Assembly: GCF_008801835.1 (NCBI RefSeq)
Contig: NZ_VZOW01000049.1
Coordinates: 1 to 35,321 of the forward strand
Direction of reading: 5' to 3'
Length of the DNA stretch: 35,321 nucleotides
From: Cupriavidus pauculus
GTDB lineage: Bacteria; Pseudomonadota; Gammaproteobacteria; Burkholderiales; Burkholderiaceae
Positions 8,609-16,845 of this stretch are shown one piece after another. The first letter of the stretch is position 1; each line of letters begins with the position of its first letter. A model generated the notes under the pieces. That model was not told the origin of the DNA and did not search any database. It saw only the letters and a program-made list of their open reading frames with translations. The position numbers were made by a program, and so were the translations under genes.

Positions 8609-9264
8609 TGCAAGCTCTGACTGCCGAGGAGTTGGGCTGCCCGTTGCCGCCTGAGGATCTGGCCGACCGTGTCATGCCGGTGAAGGAACTAGACCTCGGC
8701 ACGACCCACCTCTGGCGCATCCATCGTTCCATCTACGGTCCGATTCACTACAATCGCCGCTCGAAGGGCGGACAGCCATTTCGCTTTGATGCACCGAACG
8801 ACGAGTTTGGTGTGTTGTATGCATCACCAAGCTTCACAACGTGCATGGCGGAAACGGTCGTGCGGGGACGCTTTCAGGGCGGCTCGCTCCCCTTGTTGCT
8901 GGACGAAGAGGAACTGACGCAGCGGAGCATCTGCGACTTGGGTACCACGCTGGGCCGGCCCCTGCGGCTGGCGGACCTGACTCAACCGCACTTTCACCTC
9001 GGCTTGGACAATCGCGTTTTGGCGACGGAGGACTATCGCGGGCCAAACCTCTGGAGCGCCGCCATCCACCAGTCGTATCCAGACATCGATGGCATCTATT
9101 TCTATGCGCGCTACGGCAATGAGCCGAGTGTGGCGATTTTCGACCGGGCGCCGATGGTTCCGCGTGGAGAATCCGTACCCTTGGCTCGGTTCCACATGCT
9201 CTCGGTATTTCTAGACAACTACAACATCGGCATCGCGCCGCCCGCGGACCCTTGGAATGAATAG
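8608..9264 (+). CDS. RES-domain toxin (predicted NAD+-degrading)
   Basis: A 218-residue RES-family protein (PF08808). The conserved pattern is clear: LWRIHRSIYGPIHYNRR, then GGQPFRFDAPNDEFGVLYAS, then TTCMAETVVRGRF, which supply the Arg, Tyr and Glu residues of the RES active site. Characterised RES toxins (MbcT, ParT types) remove NAD+ or modify metabolic enzymes with it. The ATG at 8608 overlaps the stop of the upstream antitoxin gene by one base, so translation is coupled; an alternative TTG lies at 8605. The pair is likely to stabilise the replicon or act in defence. Confidence 0.85.
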   Translation: MQALTAEELGCPLPPEDLADRVMPVKELDLGTTHLWRIHRSIYGPIHYNRRSKGGQPFRFDAPNDEFGVLYASPSFTTCMAETVVRGRFQGGSLPLLLDEEELTQRSICDLGTTLGRPLRLADLTQPHFHLGLDNRVLATEDYRGPNLWSAAIHQSYPDIDGIYFYARYGNEPSVAIFDRAPMVPRGESVPLARFHMLSVFLDNYNIGIAPPADPWNE

Positions 9265-9361
9265 GGCACTCTTGGGCGCGGGGGATCGGCCGCGTCCAAC
9301 GTGGGTAGGGCCCGTGACCGAAGAGCCCGAGGGGGAAGGCGAGGGCTGAGGACGGCAAGTC

Positions 9362-9377
9362 TGGCGCCAAGGCGCCA
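9362..9377. repeat. Palindrome TGGCGCCAAGGCGCCA
   Basis: Perfect 7-bp arms with a two-base centre in the 187-bp gap between the RES gene and the HNH gene. It shares the layout GGCGCC-NN-GGCGCC with the palindrome at 19996-20011. There is no T tract, so it is not an obvious terminator. Confidence 0.5.
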
Positions 9378-9450
9378 CGATGGGGCGGGGGTGTGACGCA
9401 CGTTACACGGTCCGCCAAGTGGACATGGACGTGTAGAGCGGAGAACAACA

Positions 9451-10455
9451 ATGGCGTCCACGGAAGCCGATTACGACAAGGAGGCCGAAGCCTTCTACCA
9501 GCGCAACTATCGCCTGTGCTTTTCGTTCGAACAGGCCGACTTGGATAATCAGCCAACGCGCATTCTGCACGGGCCAACACCGCGGCATTGTCGATTCTGT
9601 GGGAAGGGCGCGCCAGACGTGGCTTTCCGTGATGATGCGCACGCCGTTCCCGAGTCAATCGGCAACCGCCGTCTTCTCAGTGAGTACGAATGCGACAACT
9701 GCAACCGGTCCTTCGGTTCAAGCATCGAGAACGACTTCGGGAATTGGTCGAAGCCACTTCGGCTACTGGCAGGGCGCCGCGGGAAGAAAGGCATTCCGAC
9801 CTTGAAAGGCGGCGGGCCGTCTGGCTGGCGCATTGAGCGGACTGGCAACCGGTTTGAGATTATCGCGGGTGCGAACGAAGACGATCGACCATTCACGGCC
9901 AGTGAGGACCATCGCATCGTCAACCTGACATTGACCCGCGATCCGTATAGACCCATCGCCGTTCTCAAAACGTTCGTGAAGATGGCGCTGTCGGTGATGC
10001 CGGATGATGAACTCCCAAACTTCAGCGAGACGCTGGACTGGCTCATGGAGGCCCGAACAGGTGATGAGATCATTCAGGTGCCTTCAGCAGAATGGCTAGT
10101 TGCGGCGAGCACGCCTGCGAGCAGCCTTGCAATCCATCTACTGACCCGGAAGCCTGACGCACCGGATCGCGTGCCCTACGCTTTCTTGCTGCTGTCGTAC
10201 GGCATGCAGCGGTTTCAGGTCAACGTCCCATGTCCCAAGCGCGACGGAGGATTAACAGTGGATGCCCCCATCGAACTGAAGCCCTTTCCTTGGCCAGATG
10301 CCGCGGAGGACGTCCTACACGCGGGCGAAATGGATCTGTCAGGGACCGATCGGGTGACGGGCGACACGATATCCGTTACCTACCAATTCGAAAACGTTGA
10401 CGTCAGTGGAATGGAGCAAATACCGAGGCCGGATACCGACGATGTGCCGGATTGA
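9451..10455 (+). CDS. HNH-endonuclease-like zinc protein
   Basis: A 334-residue protein with an N-terminal HNH_5-like module. The cysteine pairs C47/C50 (HCRFCGKG) and C81/C84 (CDNCN) form a probable zinc site around DDAHAVPESIGN (61-72), giving the H64 and N72 expected of an HNH nuclease, followed by FGSSIENDFGNW. The ~230 residues after residue 105 are unlike any domain I can name. Proteins of this design occur singly on plasmids and in defence islands; a DNA-nicking or restriction role is inferred from the motif alone. It starts 187 bp after the RES gene. Confidence 0.65.
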   Translation: MASTEADYDKEAEAFYQRNYRLCFSFEQADLDNQPTRILHGPTPRHCRFCGKGAPDVAFRDDAHAVPESIGNRRLLSEYECDNCNRSFGSSIENDFGNWSKPLRLLAGRRGKKGIPTLKGGGPSGWRIERTGNRFEIIAGANEDDRPFTASEDHRIVNLTLTRDPYRPIAVLKTFVKMALSVMPDDELPNFSETLDWLMEARTGDEIIQVPSAEWLVAASTPASSLAIHLLTRKPDAPDRVPYAFLLLSYGMQRFQVNVPCPKRDGGLTVDAPIELKPFPWPDAAEDVLHAGEMDLSGTDRVTGDTISVTYQFENVDVSGMEQIPRPDTDDVPD

Positions 10456-10532
10456 ACAACCAGGAGCCGGCGTCCGAGTAACGCCACCCTCATCGAAACC
10501 GCAGCCCGAAATCCGCGCGTGAACGGACTACT

Positions 10533-11738
10533 CTAGCCGTTGCCCTGGGGCAGTCGGCCGGCCAGTGCGCGCGCGACGTCCTCCAGTGCCTCGTGGGTGT
10601 AGCGCCGGGTGGTATTGATATCGCGGTGACGTAGCGAGCGTTGCACGTCTGTGACTGGCACGCCCGCGCGCAGCAGGTGCGTGGCATGCGAGTGCCGCAG
10701 CCAGTGGGTCGACGCGGCGCGCAGGTTCGCCGCATCGTCGGCGTGGCCGCCGGCGTCCAACCGCGTCGCCGCCGCGTCGAACACCTCGCGCACGATGGCA
10801 TAGAGGCCCTGGCGCGTGCGCACCGGGCGGCCGAGCTTGCGCTGCAGTGCGAGCGCGTCGGTGAGCGGCGCCTGGCGCTGCCGGCCGCCGGCGATCGCTG
10901 GGATCACGGCCATGGTGTCGGTGGCGCGCGGCTCGGGCGACAGGCCCACCAACTGCCGGAAGCGCGCGAGTTCGCCCATCACGTTGTCGCAGGGCACCAG
11001 TTGGTCGTTGCCGCCCTTGGCCTCACGGATGCGCACGGTCCAGAACTCCCCGCTTTTTCCCCGCTGGCGCTCAAAGTCCGGCCAGGTCAGGGCCGCGACC
11101 TCGGAGGCGCGCAAGCCGGTCTGGAACAGCAGGGCGAGCAGCAGCCGGTCGCGCGCCTTGTGCAGCTGGGCCCAGAGCGTCGGCGCCGAGCGTGCCTCGA
11201 TGGCATCGAACACCGCTGCCACCTGCTCGGCCTCCAGGAAGCGCCGCTGCGAGCCCGGGCCGCGCGCCGCCCGCGCCCGCGGCACCGCCTGGAACGGATT
11301 CACGCGCAGCGCCTGCACCCCCACCAGCCAGTCGAATAGGCCGCCCACGATGGTGGCGGTCTGCCGCCGCGACGCCTCCGAGAGCGGACCGCGCAACGGG
11401 CGCCAGGCCGGGCTGTCCTGCCGCGCGCGGCCGTCGCCCACGGCGTGCGGCGGCGGATCTGCGAGGAAGGCGAGGTAGCCGTTGGCATCGTCCACCTGCC
11501 AGCGGGCCAGCGGCCGCCCCAGCGCATGGGCGTACCACAGCAGGCGGTGCGCCTCGAGCGCGTACTGGGCGCGCGTGCTGGCGCGGATGCCCAGGCCCGC
11601 CGCGTACTTGCTGTCGAGCCAGGTCCGCACCAGCTGGGCGTCGGTCTGGCCTGCGGGCAGCACCGGGCTGGCCAGCGCGTTCGGCAGAGCGTCTCGCGGT
11701 GGGAGGGGGGCGGGCATGGCGGGCAGGAGGTCGTCCAT
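10533..11738 (-). CDS. Tyrosine recombinase (XerC/D-like integrase)
   Basis: Site-specific recombinase of about 400 residues. The N-terminal part has a SAM-like core-binding domain (LVRTWLDSKYAAGLGIRAST then QYALEAHRLLWYA). The catalytic domain shows TGLRASEVAAL (first Arg), HWLRHSHATHLLRAG (His-x-x-Arg) and LRHRDINTTRRYTH (second His and the nucleophile Tyr). Plasmid enzymes of this kind usually resolve multimers or move cassettes. The frame is open up to an ATG at 11858, but that codon lies inside an inverted repeat and the extra 40 residues are Pro/Arg-rich, so I prefer the ATG at 11738. It is divergent from the KfrA-like gene, with which it shares an upstream region rich in repeats. Confidence 0.85.
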   Translation of the reverse strand: MDDLLPAMPAPLPPRDALPNALASPVLPAGQTDAQLVRTWLDSKYAAGLGIRASTRAQYALEAHRLLWYAHALGRPLARWQVDDANGYLAFLADPPPHAVGDGRARQDSPAWRPLRGPLSEASRRQTATIVGGLFDWLVGVQALRVNPFQAVPRARAARGPGSQRRFLEAEQVAAVFDAIEARSAPTLWAQLHKARDRLLLALLFQTGLRASEVAALTWPDFERQRGKSGEFWTVRIREAKGGNDQLVPCDNVMGELARFRQLVGLSPEPRATDTMAVIPAIAGGRQRQAPLTDALALQRKLGRPVRTRQGLYAIVREVFDAAATRLDAGGHADDAANLRAASTHWLRHSHATHLLRAGVPVTDVQRSLRHRDINTTRRYTHEALEDVARALAGRLPQGNG

Positions 11739-11851
11739 GGGCGGTAGACAGGGGAAATCGGGCCGCCTAGGCGGCGACTGGTGCCCGCGAAGCCTTGCGG
11801 GAGGCGGCGTGGCGACGTGACAGGTGCAGTATAGCCAATTTCCCGATCCAG

Positions 11852-11908
11852 TTGTCATTATTAGGCTAATGACAAATCGTACTGTTATCGAATACTGATA
11901 ATCGTACT
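11852..11908. promoter_or_regulatory. Inverted and direct repeats between recombinase and kfrA-like gene
   Basis: TTGTCATTA-ttaggc-TAATGACAA (11852-11875) is a perfect 9-bp inverted repeat with a six-base spacer, the layout of a tyrosine-recombinase crossover core. It is followed by two direct copies of AATCGTACT (11875-11883 and 11900-11908). It could be the recombination site of the neighbouring enzyme or an operator for the divergent KfrA-like protein; the sequence does not decide between these. Confidence 0.45.
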
Positions 11909-11946
11909 AATAAAGGGTAGACTATCGACATCCCCGCCGCCGTCTA

Positions 11947-11964
11947 TTTGATAGTTCGCCCATG
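11947..11964 (+). promoter_or_regulatory. Lone replication iteron at a start codon
   Basis: TTTGATAGTTCGCCCATG matches the best iterons of the origin (near 5814) base for base over its last 17 positions. It is about 6 kb from the origin, in the same orientation, and its last three bases are the ATG of the KfrA-like gene. The initiator could therefore bind here. Confidence 0.75.
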
Positions 11965-12816
11965 CCCCGCACGCCCACCGCCTTTGCCGACGCCGAGCTG
12001 CTCGCCATCATCCGCGCGCTGCAGCAGCTCGACGTCGCCCACGCCGACAACCGCTCCTTCCTGCGCCGCGCCTTCGACGCGATCGACCGCATCACCGGGC
12101 GCACGTTCGGGGCCTCCGTCTACAGGCGCCTCTTGGCCGCCGCCGGCGTGGCCCGGTCGCCGAGCGGCCAGACCGTGGCCGCGGTGATCGCCGAGCGTAA
12201 GGCCGCGCCGACGGCAGGCGCAGAGGCCGAGCGCCGCGCGTTGCTCGACGAGGGCCTGCGCGGGTTCCTGCACAAGGAGATCCGCGTGGCGCTGGACGAG
12301 ACCGGCGGCCTGGCCACCCTGGCCCCGCGCGCGCCCGGCGCCCGGGTCGGGGCACCGGCGGCGGCCCCGGTCCAAACGACCACAGTGACGGGGGAGGACG
12401 CCGTGGGCGAGCCGGCGGGGACGCTGGCGGCGCTGCTCACCCAGCGCGTGGCCACACTCGAAGCAGAAAACCGCCAGCTGCGCGAGCGCGCGGCCACAGC
12501 GGAGGCGGACGGCCGGGCGGCGCAGGCCGAGGTCGCGACGCTGCACGCGACGCTGGCCAGTGCGCGGGCCGCACTGGCCGACAAGGAGGCCGGCTTGGTG
12601 GCGGCACTGCAGGCGGCCACCGAGGAACTGGCGCGCATGGGCGAGCGCCAGGCGGCGGCCGAGCGGCGGCGGGCGCTGGAGACCGACAACGTGCGGCAGG
12701 CCTATCGGGCCGAGCGCGACGCGCTGTCGGGGCGGGTGGCGTTCCTCGAGGAAGAATTGAAGACGGCGCGCGCCGGTGTCGACGCCTACCGGCAGGCGCT
12801 GCGCGGCAAGGGGTGA
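11962..12816 (+). CDS. KfrA-like coiled-coil DNA-binding protein
   Basis: A 284-residue protein built like plasmid KfrA. It has an N-terminal helical DNA-binding part (residues 1-75, with RSFLRRAFDAIDRITGRTFG), an Ala/Pro-rich link to about 145, and a long coiled coil (about 145-280) of Ala, Glu, Arg and Gln heptads (TLEAENRQLRERAATAEADG and similar). KfrA proteins are nucleoid-associated plasmid proteins that help stability and repress their own genes. The gene is exceptionally GC-rich compared with the rep region. No Shine-Dalgarno is visible: the start codon is the end of a lone iteron, so initiation may be weak or leaderless. A clear terminator follows. A second kfrA is at 24223-25095. 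Confidence 0.65.
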   Translation: MPRTPTAFADAELLAIIRALQQLDVAHADNRSFLRRAFDAIDRITGRTFGASVYRRLLAAAGVARSPSGQTVAAVIAERKAAPTAGAEAERRALLDEGLRGFLHKEIRVALDETGGLATLAPRAPGARVGAPAAAPVQTTTVTGEDAVGEPAGTLAALLTQRVATLEAENRQLRERAATAEADGRAAQAEVATLHATLASARAALADKEAGLVAALQAATEELARMGERQAAAERRRALETDNVRQAYRAERDALSGRVAFLEEELKTARAGVDAYRQALRGKG

Positions 12817-12851
12817 CAGCCGCCGGTCGCGGACACTGTTGTTGAGGAGTC

Positions 12852-12870
12852 ACCCCCAATTGGGGGTTTT
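12852..12870 (+). terminator. Terminator of the kfrA-like gene
   Basis: ACCCCC-AATT-GGGGGT followed by TTT. The short stem and T tract 36 bp after the stop codon fit a rho-independent terminator. Confidence 0.6.
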
Positions 12871-12980
12871 GATGGGGACCCCGCGGCTGCTAGAGTCGCG
12901 CGCAAGACGCCCCGTTGAGGGCGCGAGCCGCCGCCGGCCAGGCCGGACGGCCACGACGATTCTAAAACCGGGTTGGGTCC

Positions 12981-14984
12981 ATGTTTCTACACGCTCTTGC
13001 CGGCGCGCGCGCTGCCGGCCTTGCCTTGTTCGCCGCGGCGCTCCTCGCCGCCTGCGGTTCCGACGAGAGTCCCCAGACCCCGGCCGCCACGCCGGCGGCA
13101 TCGCGCCTGGTGGTCGACACCGGCAGCGCCGCACCGGTGGCCGGCGGCACGCTCACGCTCAAGGCGACCCTGCTGGCCGCCGACGGCACGGAGGTGAAGG
13201 GCGCCACCTTTGCCTGGACGTCGTCGGATCCGACCGTCGCCACCGTGTTGTCCGCCTCGGACAAGGCGCCGGCGGCCTCGGCTTCGGTGATGGCGGCTCC
13301 GGTGGGCATCTACGCCATGGTCCAGACGCTCGCGGCCGGCGTGGCCGATATCACGGCCATGGCGACGCTGGCCGATGGCACCCGCATCACCAGCGTCACG
13401 CACCTGGTGGTGCAGGCCGCGCCCGCCAAGTCCTACACCCTTGCGTTGACCCCGGCGACCGTGGCCGTGGCGGCCGGCGGCGCCGCGCAGACCGTGACCG
13501 TGGCCGTGCGACGCTCGGATGGCGTGGACGGGGCAGGGGACCTGACCCACTGGTCGTGGATGAGCGACGACGCGAGCTTCGTGGCGACGCCGGCCGCCGA
13601 CGGCCGCAGTGCCCAGGTGGCCAGCCCCGCCACGGCCTACGCCGCCGGCGCGGCCACCCTGACGGCCTGCGCCGATGCCCCGGCCGGCGTAAGGCTGTGC
13701 GCGAACGCCGCGCTCTCGCGCAACGCGTCGCTGCCCCCGACCTATACGGTGGGCGGCACGGTCTCGGGTCTTGCCACAGGCAAGAGCCTGCAACTAGCCG
13801 ACACCAATGGCGACACCCAGGTGGTCAACGCCAATGGCGGATTCATCATGCCGACGGCGCGGCTGAGCGCCACGGCCTATGCCGTGACCGTGGCGGCCCA
13901 GCCGGCCGGGCAGACTTGTACAGTGTCCAACGGCGCCGGGACGGTCGCGGCGGCAAACGTGGCCAACGTCGCGATCACCTGCGTGCAGGCGCAGTTCGTG
14001 GTGGTGGCCAACCAGAGCGACAGCACGCTCTCGGTCTACCGGATCGACCCGACAAACGGGCGGCTGGCCGCCGTGCCGGGTAGCCCCTTCGCCGCCGGCG
14101 GCCCGGTCAACGACCTCGCGTTCCTGGCCTCGGGGCTGACCGCCTACGGCGCGCTTAATACGAACGCCGTGACGGGTTTTTCGCTCGACCCGGCCACCGG
14201 TGCCATGGCCCCGATGCCGGGGACCAGCGCCCCGATCGCCGTGGTCGGCTCGTCGCGATCGATCGTGATCAACCCATCGGGTCAATGGCTCTACGTGAGC
14301 GGGCAGGGCAGTGCCGAATCTCATTCGATTGGGGCGGGCGGGACCCTTGCCCCGGCCAATAACACGATAGGCGGGAGCGGCTCCAACGTTTCGATGGTGA
14401 TCTCTACGACGGGTCAGTATCTCTATATGGCGAACATGGTTGCCAATGTCGTCCTCAGCTTTGACTTGGGGACCTACCCGGGTAGCTTTGCTCTCGACGG
14501 GGGCAGTCTTTGGACTGGGTCGGGTCCCAACTCCCTCGCGCTGTCCCGCGATGGAAGTTTCCTGTACGCGCCCAACGTTGCGAGCAACGACGTCAGCGTC
14601 TACGGTATTGACCCGTTGTCGGGCTCGATGGCCCCCTCCAGCCTGTTTGTCACTCCTGCGCTGGCGCCGGCCGATATCGCGTTGACTCCCTCCAGGCAAT
14701 TTGCGTACGTGCTTGGGAGTACGAGTAACAATATCGCGATCCATCAACTGGACCTCGGGACCGGGTCGTCCACTGCCGTGGTGGGCACGACGCCTGCCAG
14801 CACCAATGGTCGGCGGCTTCGTATTGAACCGAATGGGAAGTTCCTGTACACGCCGTCGCTCAACGGCGCCTTGTATGGGTTCGCGATCGATGGCGCGACC
14901 GGGGCGCTGACGGCGGTGCCCGGCAGCCCGTTCCCGGCTGGCAACGGCAACGTGGCCATTGCCATTGTCGAACCGAAGCCGTGA
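12981..14984 (+). CDS. Lipoprotein with Ig-like domains and a beta-propeller
   Basis: A 667-residue exported lipoprotein. The N-terminus has a hydrophobic signal segment and the lipobox LLAAC with the lipid-acceptor C25. Two bacterial Ig-like (Big_2 type) segments follow at about 40-145 and 150-245, then a TVGGTVSGL...TCTVSNGAGTV...ITC module (about 252-335) often found in Burkholderiales surface proteins. From about 338 to the end are repeated YxIDPxxGxLxxVPGSPF-like blades of a lactonase-type seven-bladed propeller (for example YRIDPTNGRLAAVPGSPF and FAIDGATGALTAVPGSPF). The function is unknown; a surface-exposed binding role is plausible. It is very GC-rich and out of place among plasmid maintenance genes, which suggests separate acquisition. 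Confidence 0.8.
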   Translation: MFLHALAGARAAGLALFAAALLAACGSDESPQTPAATPAASRLVVDTGSAAPVAGGTLTLKATLLAADGTEVKGATFAWTSSDPTVATVLSASDKAPAASASVMAAPVGIYAMVQTLAAGVADITAMATLADGTRITSVTHLVVQAAPAKSYTLALTPATVAVAAGGAAQTVTVAVRRSDGVDGAGDLTHWSWMSDDASFVATPAADGRSAQVASPATAYAAGAATLTACADAPAGVRLCANAALSRNASLPPTYTVGGTVSGLATGKSLQLADTNGDTQVVNANGGFIMPTARLSATAYAVTVAAQPAGQTCTVSNGAGTVAAANVANVAITCVQAQFVVVANQSDSTLSVYRIDPTNGRLAAVPGSPFAAGGPVNDLAFLASGLTAYGALNTNAVTGFSLDPATGAMAPMPGTSAPIAVVGSSRSIVINPSGQWLYVSGQGSAESHSIGAGGTLAPANNTIGGSGSNVSMVISTTGQYLYMANMVANVVLSFDLGTYPGSFALDGGSLWTGSGPNSLALSRDGSFLYAPNVASNDVSVYGIDPLSGSMAPSSLFVTPALAPADIALTPSRQFAYVLGSTSNNIAIHQLDLGTGSSTAVVGTTPASTNGRRLRIEPNGKFLYTPSLNGALYGFAIDGATGALTAVPGSPFPAGNGNVAIAIVEPKP

Positions 14985-14987
14985 GAA

Positions 14988-15011
14988 AAAGCGGGCCGGC
15001 TGGCCCGCTTT
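14988..15011. terminator. Bidirectional terminator
   Basis: AAAGCGGGCC-ggct-GGCCCGCTTT, a perfect 10-bp stem with A run on one side and T run on the other. It serves the lipoprotein gene on the plus strand and, on the minus strand, the small gene ending at 15014. Confidence 0.85.
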
Positions 15012-15013
15012 CG

Positions 15014-15247
15014 TCACAGGTGGCTAACGCCAAGAACAACGGCGTACTCCTCATCGGTAAGTTTTTGCATTCTGGCGGCCCGCGCGGGGCCGGTGTGAGG
15101 ATGTCGCTCGACCTGGCCGCCAGGGCCGGCGCATTGGACAGAGGTGACCTGCAGATCGGCGCGATCTCGGTCGCGGGCCAGGTTGACAAGCATCTGAGCG
15201 GTCGGGGAGAGGGGCACAAGGCACTCCTGTGATTGAAGAGCGCTCAT
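15014..15247 (-). CDS. Small hypothetical protein
   Basis: A 77-residue hydrophilic protein beginning MSALQSQECLVPLSPTAQML. Nothing in it is recognised. The gene ends three bases from a strong bidirectional terminator and is divergent from the next small gene, which supports it being real. The frame is open further upstream to 15379, but the ATG at 15247 gives a more natural N-terminus; no clear ribosome-binding site is present. Confidence 0.4.
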   Translation of the reverse strand: MSALQSQECLVPLSPTAQMLVNLARDRDRADLQVTSVQCAGPGGQVERHPHTGPARAARMQKLTDEEYAVVLGVSHL

Positions 15248-15370
15248 TGTCGGAGGCGATTTCGGCGCAGCCGGGCAGCGTTTTCCTAGATCCTGCAGCG
15301 TCGCGCGGCCCCCATCGGCGTGGTCGGTGCACAATGCAAGGTCCAGCCAGCAATTCTTTCGACTTCGTCC

Positions 15371-15631
15371 ATGCACCAACCTTCCGCAACAGCCCGCTAT
15401 CTGTTCGACCCCATGCGGGCGGCCATCGACCGTGCCGTCGAAGAGCGCGATGCGGGTATCGCCACGCAGGCCGGCGAACAGTTCATGTCACCTGCCGGCT
15501 CGCCCATGGTCTCGCCCTATCACCGGCGGTTTGCCTACGCGTTTGAGGATGGCGCGTCGAGCGTAACCTTTACCTATGGGATGCGTAACCGGAGCACACC
15601 GTGGCGGGAAGAGGACGATCGCCACGTTTGA
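15371..15631 (+). CDS. Small hypothetical protein
   Basis: An 86-residue protein starting MHQPSATARYLFDPMRAAID, with a predicted helix (DPMRAAIDRAVEERDAG) and then an aromatic, strand-like C-terminal half (YHRRFAYAFEDGASSVTFTY). Codon use looks normal for the region. The family is not recognised. It lies divergent from the small gene at 15014-15247. Confidence 0.4.
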   Translation: MHQPSATARYLFDPMRAAIDRAVEERDAGIATQAGEQFMSPAGSPMVSPYHRRFAYAFEDGASSVTFTYGMRNRSTPWREEDDRHV

Positions 15632-15750
15632 CGGGCCGCGAGGCTATTTGTCTGTGGTTGGCAGGGCTCAAGTACACTAACGACTTTATTAAACTGGCAC
15701 ACTGCGGCACGCGCTCGGAGCGAGTAACGCGGTCCATCAGGGGCTTTAGG

Positions 15751-16236
15751 ATGACCGAAACGACTGGCCAGCAGGCAACAGAACGCGAAGCCTATATCCA
15801 ACGGGTCACGGCATTGATTGCCGAGGCTGCCGAATGGTGTCGCGACCATGGCCTTGAAACCGAACGTCAGCCCTATACCGTGCGTGAAGAGCGCACCGGG
15901 AGCTACGACGCTCCGGCTCTTTACGTCTCCCGGAATGGCGTGTCAGTGGCCAAAGTCATCCCGCGTGGATCGAGGATCATTGCTGCCTACGGACGAGTGG
16001 ATATCGTCGGGATATTGGCGACCCAGGCTCTTCTTTACTATGTCGGCAAGGGGCCAGAATTCAAGTCCACCAGTACTGCTGGCGGCAAAACGGTAAGTAC
16101 CACTACAGCTCCGATGTTACATGGTGTGGACGGCGACGGCTGGTATTGGATCGAGTCGAGCGTGCGTCGAGCGAAGCGCGTGGACGAAAGTCTGTTCCTC
16201 GATCTGCTGACGGACGTGTCCGACTATGAGTTCTGA
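15751..16236 (+). CDS. Hypothetical partner gene of the HEPN-like protein
   Basis: A 161-residue protein from the ATG at 15751 (the frame is open to 15601, but the extra N-terminus is Arg-rich and unlike coding sequence). A helical N-terminus (YIQRVTALIAEAAEWCRDHG) is followed by a beta-rich part with TGSYDAPALYVSRNGVSVAKVIPRGS and IIAAYGRVDIVG (about 45-95). The pattern SYxAPxLxI...GRVDIxG gives the impression of a conserved family, but I cannot name it. The stop overlaps the start of the HEPN-like gene by 11 bases, so the two are co-translated and probably work together, possibly as antitoxin or sensor and toxin. Confidence 0.55.
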   Translation: MTETTGQQATEREAYIQRVTALIAEAAEWCRDHGLETERQPYTVREERTGSYDAPALYVSRNGVSVAKVIPRGSRIIAAYGRVDIVGILATQALLYYVGKGPEFKSTSTAGGKTVSTTTAPMLHGVDGDGWYWIESSVRRAKRVDESLFLDLLTDVSDYEF

Positions 16237-16777
16237 TAACCCTCTTGAGCCGGTCTACAAAGCGTTCGAAGTGGCGCGGGATAGTTTTAAGGTCGCAGTT
16301 CGAACGGTCCGCGAGCAATATGAGCCCTTCATACGTCGAACGCAATTTGTGGGAGCCACGCCGGAAGAGGCGGAAGCCGCGCTGGAGTTGGCTTCCCAAC
16401 AGGCCTCCGATCTTGCCGTACTGGCGCTCTTCGCTACGTTCGAAAGATACGTAATCGAACATCTACAGGCGGCGAATGAACGGCTCGCAGCAGGACACCC
16501 TGCGGAATATTCGCGAAAACTGGCGGAGAAGTTCAAGGCGGAAGTGGAGTACTGGCGCTTCGACGATATTCTTGATCTGTTTAAACCAGAGGTAGATACC
16601 GACCTCATTGGCCAAGTAAAGCAGATCAAGCGGTACCGTGACTGGATCGCACACCGCAACTCGGGCAGGCCAGTGCCGACACAGGCCACCCCCGCGACCG
16701 CGTATGAGGTTCTCAGTAAGTTGATAGACGAAATCCGAAAAATTCACGTTTTGCCGGCGCCGGTTCCAGCTGCGTAA
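16226..16777 (+). CDS. HEPN-like protein (putative RNase toxin)
   Basis: A 183-residue all-helical protein. ALFATFERYVIEHL (about 67-80) and QIKRYRDWIAHRNSG (about 133-147) form the two central helices of a HEPN fold. R138-DWIA-H143 is the Rx4H active-site motif of HEPN ribonucleases. The gene overlaps its upstream neighbour by 11 bases. HEPN proteins act in toxin-antitoxin and abortive-infection systems by cutting RNA; that role is inferred here from the motif and the two-gene layout. No terminator is visible behind it. Confidence 0.6.
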   Translation: MSSDNPLEPVYKAFEVARDSFKVAVRTVREQYEPFIRRTQFVGATPEEAEAALELASQQASDLAVLALFATFERYVIEHLQAANERLAAGHPAEYSRKLAEKFKAEVEYWRFDDILDLFKPEVDTDLIGQVKQIKRYRDWIAHRNSGRPVPTQATPATAYEVLSKLIDEIRKIHVLPAPVPAA

Positions 16778-16845
16778 CCGTGCACGGCGACAGTCAAGCA
16801 ATGCGTTGCGCGTACCGCACCGGTCGCCGCGATGGCGGCGCGTGA

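Noticed and set aside
10641..11770. Long plus-strand frames of 190-232 codons opposite the recombinase
   Set aside because: Arg/Ala/Pro-rich translations caused by GC-rich antisense; the minus-strand recombinase explains the region.
12776..15017. Frames of 435 (plus) and 407 (minus) codons over the lipoprotein
   Set aside because: Both are Arg/Gly/His-rich shadow frames; the lipoprotein has a lipobox, domains and a terminator.
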